From: Pseudophaeomoniella oleicola | Lineage: Eukaryota; Ascomycota; Eurotiomycetes; Phaeomoniellales; Phaeomoniellaceae | Direction: 5' to 3' | NCBI GenBank assembly: GCA_003868215.1 | Contig: QWDQ01000005.1 | Location: 1 to 64,000 of the forward strand | Length of the DNA: 64,000 bases | In this document: positions 58,132 to 64,000 of the stretch, piece by piece | Numbering within the stretch: the first letter of the stretch is position 1 | Layout: each line of letters opens with the position of its first letter | Made by a program: the position numbers and the translations under genes | Notes under the pieces: generated by a model | What the model was told of the DNA's origin: nothing | What the model saw: only the letters and a program-made list of their open reading frames with translations | Database searches by the model: none

Positions 58132-58700
58132 ACCCGTGGGTGTACATAGTATCCATGGGGTTCCGCTTGTGGTCATTGTCTATTGTCTATTTGACTGAAG
58201 GTAGATCTGTATTTATACATATATATAATACAAAAAAATACATGTACAAATCAGGAAGAGAACAGAAACGAAACAAAAATGAGTACCGTGCTGATAACTA
58301 GGTAGGTACTTTCTACGAAAAGTTGCCTTCACATCAACACGTCGACACTTGGTATCTAGACGCTCTATGCGAGTCACGCCTCTTTCCCTCTGTGTCTGTC
58401 TGTGAGTCCCGAAAGTCATGTACACAGTATCAGACCACAGCAATAGTAACAGTGAAAGCAATGACGGAGGTGGCCGGGTATGAAGGAAAAAGGTGGGTTG
58501 CATCCATCGATGTAGTATTTCCGTAACGTAGTGGCGAGTGCAGGTTTGATAATGCAGCAGATATTCCTCCTCGAGATTTCGAGGTTTCCCCCCGGACTCG
58601 GAGAGGTGCTAGCATTGTTCTGCAGCAGGACTTGCAAAAGAGTCAGTCCTACGAAGTTTTTTTTTTTTTTTTTTTTTCTTTTCCCCTCGTTGGCCAGATT
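58132..58700. other. Convergent intergenic region
   Basis: 569 bp between the 3' ends of rtc1 and the NDUFAF3-like gene, with a CTAGGTAGGTA motif at 58298-58308 and a run of 21 T at 58657-58677 just past the end of the NDUFAF3-like gene. Confidence 0.5.
58657..58677. repeat. Poly-T run (21 nt)
   Basis: Twenty-one T on the plus strand, 24 bp downstream of the stop of the minus-strand NDUFAF3-like gene, so A-rich in that transcript's 3' region. Confidence 0.9.
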
Positions 58701-59429
58701 CTACCGTCCTTTCCAGCCCACGGGTAGCATCGCGGCCGCAACGCCCTCGACCCCCCTCTCGGTACTTAGCAAGTTAAAGCTCGCGGCTGCGTTGCGCGTA
58801 TCCATCACGTCGACCTTGACGCCCATGCTTGCGAGAAGTGCTCGTGTCTGCTTCGTGACAGGACGAGTGGAGGCGCCGGTGCCGAGGATCAGGAGGTCAG
58901 GGGGGGGGTGGAGCATGGAGAGGAGGCCGAACATGGAAGGGGAGGAGAGGTCTAGGACTCCTGCCTTGGAGAGCAGTGGGTCTGGGTTGTTGGTGGTGTT
59001 GCTGGAGTCTGAGGGTGTGGATACGGATCCCCAAGGTCGCCAGGCGAAGGTCTCGCCGCCGAGGAGGAACACGCCGTCTCCGCTCGCCGTTTTCAGGCCG
59101 TTGTTGAGGTGAAACCCATCGGGTAGGCAGGCATCGATCGTGGTTGCGGGAGGGGTCGTGTTGCTGTAGATGTCGAGGGTTTGGAAGTCCGTTTGGGTGT
59201 CTTCTCGAGACGGGGGCCCACGGTCGTGGGTTTGTAGCTTGGGGTTGATAGATTTTGCGGGACTGCGTGCTTGAGATGAGGGTGTCGTTGATAGGAGACG
59301 TCGGTGTGCTTGATGCCTGGCCCAGTGGGAACGCGGCACTGGTTGAGTTGATTGGAACCGTGATTGGCGCACGTCGGCGTAGAGATTCGAGCGTAGAGCT
59401 CGTAGCAGCTGTGGTGAAGGCGCCTGCAT
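58701..59429 (-). CDS. NDUFAF3-like mitochondrial complex I assembly factor (Mth938/DUF498 domain)
   Basis: One exon, 242 aa. The N-terminus is rich in Arg and Ser with few acidic residues (LLRALRSNLY, RRLLSTTPSSQARSP), a good mitochondrial targeting sequence. The Mth938-type domain begins near residue 85 with TDFQTLDIYSNTTPPATTID, then FLLGGETFAWRPWG, PPDLLILGTGASTRPV, GVKVDVMDTRNAAASFNLL and RGVEGVAAAMLPVGW. The GTG loop and the NAAASFN motif are the most conserved parts of the family. NDUFAF3 helps assemble the early peripheral arm of respiratory complex I with NDUFAF4. Complex I is present in most filamentous fungi, which fits. Confidence 0.92.
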   Translation of the reverse strand: MQAPSPQLLRALRSNLYADVRQSRFQSTQPVPRSHWARHQAHRRLLSTTPSSQARSPAKSINPKLQTHDRGPPSREDTQTDFQTLDIYSNTTPPATTIDACLPDGFHLNNGLKTASGDGVFLLGGETFAWRPWGSVSTPSDSSNTTNNPDPLLSKAGVLDLSSPSMFGLLSMLHPPPDLLILGTGASTRPVTKQTRALLASMGVKVDVMDTRNAAASFNLLSTERGVEGVAAAMLPVGWKGR

Positions 59430-60690
59430 CGTGAGCAGGTCGAACCGCGAGGTGATTATTGTAGGTATGTTTATGTCGGTCTTGAATGTTGTCTACTGAA
59501 ATCAGTTATCTCAGCATGTTTCTGGCGGCGTTTTCAATTCGAGGGTCGTCAGGACAATTATCTGGGTGGAGCTCTGCGAAAAGCCGTGGAATTGGTGCAA
59601 GAACAATGACGCCGTTCTGAGAGTCGAGATTAAAAAATATCATGACGATGCGGTTCTCCGCAATTTCCATTTCAGGCTTCTCTCAATAGCTACTACGTAG
59701 TACACGTCGACAGGTAACTTACTACGGAGAACATATGCTCACCTCTACAAAGATGATATGATCATCACTACAGTCTCATTCGAACTGCTGCATAATTATC
59801 ATCCATCTTGCTGTGAGAACGGACTGTAGATATGCCCACTAGTCAATACTGGTGACCGACTTCATCATACAAGATCTGCCGCTTTTCTCTCCGATCAATG
59901 ACTTTTCGAATGCTGAGGCATCTGCACGTTATTACACCAGCTGGTCGTTTGACAGACCCTTTCAGCTATATATGATATATGACATATGATATACAACTCG
60001 AATTAACGGTCAGGCTCACCGCCTCTGAGGCTTGTTCACGGGACTAAGATCCTCGGTGAGATACCCACCCATAGGTACCTGAAGTCGACGCCTAGATCGT
60101 GCCTAGGAGTTAAGGCGGACAATGGGCTGAAAGGGTCCATAGCAGCAGCCCCATAAGCGCTTATAAGTCCTCGATGAGCTTCAGATAATTCTCGAGGCCT
60201 GGCCTAAGATATTACCTCTAAGTTATACGCGAGGCCAGTCGAATGCGCTTGAGACAAACTCCGTCCGGAATAAAAACGGAAACAGAACGGAGATGAACGA
60301 AGGCTTATCAGAGAGGCTTACTACGTAGCAAGAGCTGAGTCACTTTAGGCATCGATCAGGCAAATCATTTCCTCAATGCTCCCCTCTTCGACCCCCAAAG
60401 GACCACTTGATGATGGACCAACCTCTCACCCACATTGTACTAACTACGGTATGCACGGTGTAGTCGTTTCGGGAGCTGCGGCACACGACCCATTCCCCCG
60501 CTCAAGTTCGTGGGTCTGCGAGTCAGCGCAGTCGTTCACTCATCAGGGATTTTGTTTTATTCCATGAGCCAATGCTTCGCCTCTCTCCAAGGCTCAACGA
60601 CCTCCCATCCTGCTCCCTTATCCAGAGGATACATAAGGACTTCACTCATCTACATTCTCCAATGCCCACCACGGCAGAAGAGCACAGATC
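59430..60690. other. Divergent intergenic region upstream of NDUFAF3-like and MFS genes
   Basis: 1.26 kb with both promoters. It contains the exact palindrome at 59691-59702 and the partial copy TACTACGTAG at 60319-60328. Short open frames just before 60691 are probably leader sequence. Confidence 0.5.
59691..59702. repeat. TACTACGTAGTA palindrome, copy 5
   Basis: Exact 12-bp palindrome about 260 bp upstream of the NDUFAF3-like start codon. Confidence 0.8.
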
Positions 60691-62514
60691 ATGGGTCCGA
60701 CAAAAGAAGCAAAACTGCCAGTGCGGCAGATGGCTATACTGGCCGTATGCCGATTCGCAGAACCAGTTGCCTTGACTTCAGTGTACCCGTACCTCCCAGA
60801 GATGATTGAGTCTTTTGGTATTCCCACCGACAAGGTTGCAAGATGGGCAGGCACCGCTAGTGCTTGTTTCTCGCTATGCCAATGTCTGACAGCAGTCATA
60901 TGGGGGCAAATGAGCGATCGATTTGGGAGAAAGTATCTGATTCTGTCCAGTCTGACATGTACAATGATCACGAGCCTGGTCTTTGGCATGTCCCAGTCCT
61001 TACCCGCCATGCTCACCGCCAGAGCTTTAGGTGGTGCCGCCGCCGGTAACGTTGGGATAATCAGGACTATGATCGCCGAGATGGTTCCTGCGAAGGAACT
61101 TCAGCCCTTGGCGTACAGTGTTATGCCCATCGTGTGGGTAATCGGGTCCATTGTCGGACCGTCCTTTGGTGGTTTACTTGCAATGCCAGCGGAGAAGTAT
61201 CCCAGCATCTTCGGTGGCAGTCCGTTCTTCCAGAAATATCCTTTCCTGTTGCCAAACTTGATCGCTGCGATATTGTTTATCGTGGGAGTCACCGTCGGCA
61301 TACTGTTCCTCAGAGAAACCCTCGCGGCGAGGAAGAACAGCAGGGACTATGGACTGATACTTGGAAAAGCGTTGACTTCTCTTTGCCATAAAAGACCGAA
61401 GACCCACAGGAGATCATGGCAATCCGTCGATGAGTCAGAGGCCTTGGTTGGTGAACATGAAGATTCCTGGAACGACCCAAAGAAGGGGAAGAACGAACCT
61501 CCCAAGAGACGGAGTTACCGAGATGTGCTCACCCGACAGTCCAACGTGAACCTCATAGCTTACACCCTGCTTGCTATGCATTCGCAAGCATACGACCAAT
61601 TAGTCCCGATCTTCATGCATCATCCTGAACAAGCTATCAATGATCCTCATGTCGAATTACCTTTCAGATTTTCTGGAGGCTTCGGTATTACCTCTGGTCG
61701 GATTGGGGCTATTTTCACGCTGAATGGGGTCGCTGGTATGCTGATTCAGTTCCTCGCATTCCCACCACTTGCAAGAAAATTTGGCGTTCTTCGTTGTTTC
61801 CGATGGGTCGCGGTTGTCTTCCCCTTCGTTTATTTTCTGACGCCGTTTACATCCTTGCTGCCGTCGCAACTGGAGAAGCAATTGGTCATGATCCTGTTCA
61901 TGCTCGTCAAATGCTGGATGGGTATCTTCGCATTTCCCTGCTCAACCATCCTCTTGACAAACTCTGCGGCAAGCCTTGCAGTCCTGGGAACGTTAAACGG
62001 AATCGCTACGAGTACCTCCGCCATCGGCAGAGCCGCCGGACCGTTCCTATCCGGGAATCTTTTCACCTTTGCGATCGATCGGGGATTCGTGATTGCTCCC
62101 TGGTGGTTGCTATCGTTCATCTCCGCTGTCGCTGCCATCCCTGTCTTCTACCTGAAAGAAATGGACGGTTTCAGCGCCACAGACGACTCATCTGAAGACG
62201 AGGACCTCGAAGACACCGAATCCGAGCTCCAATCCCCCACAACTGATAGATCGAAGAACAGTTTCGCCATCGAAGAGGAAGAAGAAGAAGAAGAAGGAGA
62301 AGATGACGACGTCAGCAAGTCCGACGACGATGATAATCTCCGCCTCGGATCCCGTTCCCAAGCAAGGCGCTTCAGCGCCATCGAACCCCGAATGTCCAGT
62401 CCGCTCGGCATGGCGAACATCGGACCGCCGCACGCGCGCCGGTTCAGCAACAACCTGGGCCCGACGCGTGCTGGGTTAGGGACTGGGAGTGATATCGGCG
62501 GCGGGGTTGGCTAA
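60691..62514 (+). CDS. Major facilitator superfamily transporter, zinc-induced-facilitator-like / DHA1-type
   Basis: One exon, 607 aa, with about twelve membrane helices in two bundles. The N-terminal half has RFAEPVALTSVYPYLPEMIE, the MFS loop motif GQMSDRFGRKYLIL, ARALGGAAAGNVGIIRTMIAE and VIGSIVGPSFGGLLA. A hydrophilic central loop (about 230-280) separates the halves. The C-terminal half includes FGITSGRIGAIFTLNGV and GTLNGIATSTSAIGRAAGPF, then a long tail dominated by Glu and Asp (a run of eight Glu) and a Gly-rich end. The pattern matches the fungal proteins related to plant ZIFL carriers and yeast Ycr023c. A drug:proton or metal-chelator antiport role is plausible; the substrate is unknown. 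It is divergent from the NDUFAF3-like gene. Confidence 0.9.
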   Translation: MGPTKEAKLPVRQMAILAVCRFAEPVALTSVYPYLPEMIESFGIPTDKVARWAGTASACFSLCQCLTAVIWGQMSDRFGRKYLILSSLTCTMITSLVFGMSQSLPAMLTARALGGAAAGNVGIIRTMIAEMVPAKELQPLAYSVMPIVWVIGSIVGPSFGGLLAMPAEKYPSIFGGSPFFQKYPFLLPNLIAAILFIVGVTVGILFLRETLAARKNSRDYGLILGKALTSLCHKRPKTHRRSWQSVDESEALVGEHEDSWNDPKKGKNEPPKRRSYRDVLTRQSNVNLIAYTLLAMHSQAYDQLVPIFMHHPEQAINDPHVELPFRFSGGFGITSGRIGAIFTLNGVAGMLIQFLAFPPLARKFGVLRCFRWVAVVFPFVYFLTPFTSLLPSQLEKQLVMILFMLVKCWMGIFAFPCSTILLTNSAASLAVLGTLNGIATSTSAIGRAAGPFLSGNLFTFAIDRGFVIAPWWLLSFISAVAAIPVFYLKEMDGFSATDDSSEDEDLEDTESELQSPTTDRSKNSFAIEEEEEEEEGEDDDVSKSDDDDNLRLGSRSQARRFSAIEPRMSSPLGMANIGPPHARRFSNNLGPTRAGLGTGSDIGGGVG

Positions 62515-62818
62515 GTATGATAGATGGTGGCGGCGTTAGATTACTGGTGAGGGTTAATTAGTCAGATTATCAAAAAGAAGCCGTTTACTCAAATCGGATG
62601 AAAGATCTCTTTCCTTGTAGTATGATATGATGTGATCTGACAGTAGAACCGGCATCGGAATCGAAGGGACAAAACAGGACGGGATAAAAAAGGGGGTTGG
62701 CTCTCTCTCTTGAAGATGTATGTTGGAAATAAAAGAATACGTTGGAACATTGTATATGGAAGGAACCGATGTATCCTTGTAGTAAATTAACTATGGTCCT
62801 AACATGATCACGATCTCC
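62515..62818. other. Convergent intergenic region
   Basis: 304 bp between the 3' ends of the MFS and spherulin-4-like genes. It contains a short CT dinucleotide run near 62700. No gene seen. Confidence 0.5.
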
Positions 62819-63721
62819 CTAGACCCGACCAAGACCGACCGACGCCGCGATCCATTCGAGAAAAGCAGGCGCGCGTTTCGATTTCGAGACAATGGCGCTG
62901 GTGGTAGTGGTGACGGTCGACTGCGTGCCTCCGGTCGACATGGCCAGGCAGAAGGAGGCGAACAAGCTGCTGAACGCATTGTAGGACGGTTGAGTCGTGA
63001 TGTAGACGGCGGGGACGTTCGCGGCGACGAGTTGCGATATGGTCGTCGCTTGGGTGGCGGTCGTGCCGGTGAAGTCGTGGATGACGAAGGCAGATTTGGC
63101 GCGCTGGCTCGTCTGTACGGCGTTGACGGACGAGGGTTTGTAGGCGCGGTAGTAGTCTTCGAAGGCGATCACGAGGTCGGCCATGTTGTAGTAGACGCTG
63201 TCGACGGGGACGCCTGGGTTGAAGACGAAGTAAGGAGCGGCACCGGAGGGGAGTTTGAGCTTGGTACGCGCGTAGCTGGTGATGTTGGTCATGTATTGGA
63301 TAGAGAGGTCGTCGGTGTCGCTGGGGGCTTCGTCGAAGAAGATGCCGTCCATGTGCAAGTCTGACGTCGGGTAGGAGATCCAGGTGGTATAAGCGTCGAT
63401 GTCAGCTGTGGCCCGAGTGTAGTTTCGTGTCGCCTCGCTCGTATGGACGTATCCGAGAAGGAGGGTGTTGCTGTAGGTGTTCAGCTTGGCGATCCCGGCC
63501 ATATAGTTATAATCGGGAGCTCCTAGAAACATGTTAGTAAACACAGCTGGAAATCACGCAGGTAAACCAGTATACAGACCATTCGAGCCAGGACCATCTG
63601 AAATGTCAATCACGAGATTGAATTGTATAGAAGGGTAGTTGGAGATCTGTGTATAGAGAGGGCCCCAGGCATTGTATGATGGATAGATATAGAGCGGGAA
63701 AAGGATAATTGGATTGACCAT
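62819..63721 (-). CDS. Spherulin-4-like (spherulation-specific family 4) protein
   Basis: Two exons (63721-63580, 63522-62819; 57-bp intron) give 281 aa. The N-terminal strand IILFPLYIYPSYNAWGPLY, then FNLVIDISDGPGSNGAPDYN, YSNTLLLGYVHTSEATRNY, MDGIFFDEAPSD and AYFVF-like FVFNPGVPVD are the standard family motifs, a TIM-barrel-like fold related to glycoside hydrolases. A conserved Asp-Glu pair in FFDEAP sits where a catalytic acid would be. Most family members are secreted, but this model starts directly on the barrel with MVNPI and has no signal peptide; the frame stays open upstream (reading ATARSGHDLSLYN), so a further 5' exon may exist. The function in fungi is not established. Confidence 0.85.
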
Positions 63722-64000
63722 ATTGTATAGGGATAGATCGTGTCCCGACCTAGCTGTTGCAGATCGATATGCGTGGGAGATAATGCTACCTCGCTGAGAT
63801 GCAAATCCGCCCTGGAGCCATCATGACAGGTCGTGAGAATATATATCCCATCTTCGAGAGATCCCAAGGTGACGTTGACGGAAGGTGCAACAGATCGCAC
63901 TGCAAACGCTCAACAGTTGACTTTCTTATGGCTACGGGTCCATCTGAAGATAGACGGTTTGAACATTGTAGGTTCACAAGTGATGGGGAATAGGTCAGGC
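63722..64000. other. 5' flank of the spherulin-4-like gene, possibly with more coding sequence
   Basis: 279 bp up to the window edge. On the minus strand 63900-63786 reads NVTLGSLEDGIYILTTC, protein-like in composition but in a different frame from the spherulin start. It could be a missed exon or the end of a neighbouring gene; I cannot decide from this window. Confidence 0.3.

Noticed and set aside
62804-63364. Plus-strand open frame of 186 codons opposite the spherulin-4-like gene
   Set aside because: Gly/Arg/Val-rich low-complexity translation, exactly antisense to a well-supported gene whose codon bias explains the open frame.
1-64000. CRISPR arrays, rRNA and tRNA genes
   Set aside because: No spaced direct repeats of the right size, no rRNA-like sequence and no cloverleaf with a TTCGANTC-type arm that I could complete.

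Overview
The window is the left end of a chromosome from a filamentous ascomycete (Pezizomycotina). It opens with about 12.5 copies of CCCTAA, the C-rich strand of a TTAGGG telomere. The genes carry many short introns, mostly 44-68 bp, with GTNNGT-like donors and CTNAC-type branch sites. The gene set is fungal: Zn2Cys6 regulators, Rck2-type kinase, Ent3, LicD/Mnn4-type protein, Hmt1-type ABC transporter, spherulin-4-like protein. I cannot place it below Pezizomycotina with confidence.

Layout. 1-76 telomere. 77-2570 is an extremely AT-rich tract that looks like RIP-mutated repeat DNA, with one island of normal composition near 633-850. From about 2.6 kb the sequence is ordinary and gene-bearing. 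3.2-15.6 kb: GCPII-family M28 peptidase (+), DOMON/cytochrome b561 protein (-), Zn2Cys6 regulator (-), LicD protein (-), CPD photolyase (-). 17.7-25.3 kb: a HeLo-like/Fungal_N protein without a NACHT domain (+), Ent3 epsin (-), Rck2/Srk1 kinase (-). 25.3-29.8 kb is the longest gene-free stretch. 29.8-45.2 kb: serine-rich HPFWRPR protein (+), Leu3/LeuB-like Zn2Cys6 factor (+), two single-pass membrane proteins in tandem (+), Ssu72 (-), Nbp2-like SH3 protein (+). 46.4-63.7 kb: purine-cytosine permease (+), Hmt1-like ABC transporter (-), Rtc1/WDR24 (+), NDUFAF3-like complex I assembly factor (-), MFS transporter (+), spherulin-4-like protein (-).

The genes do not form an obvious pathway or biosynthetic cluster. 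Most are conserved housekeeping, signalling or transport genes, so the accessory subtelomere here is very thin. Exon structures were worked out by reading splice signals together with conserved protein sequence. Two introns are multiples of three with no stop and would be missed by simple ORF calling. One intron appears to be GC-AG and one exon is only 10 nt.

The most interesting signals outside genes are a 12-bp palindrome, TACTACGTAGTA, that occurs five times exactly plus several partial copies, always between genes, and a perfect 19-bp inverted repeat at 17136-17225. The protein most worth following is the stand-alone HeLo-like protein at 17740-19720. I found no CRISPR array, rRNA, tRNA, or intact transposon.
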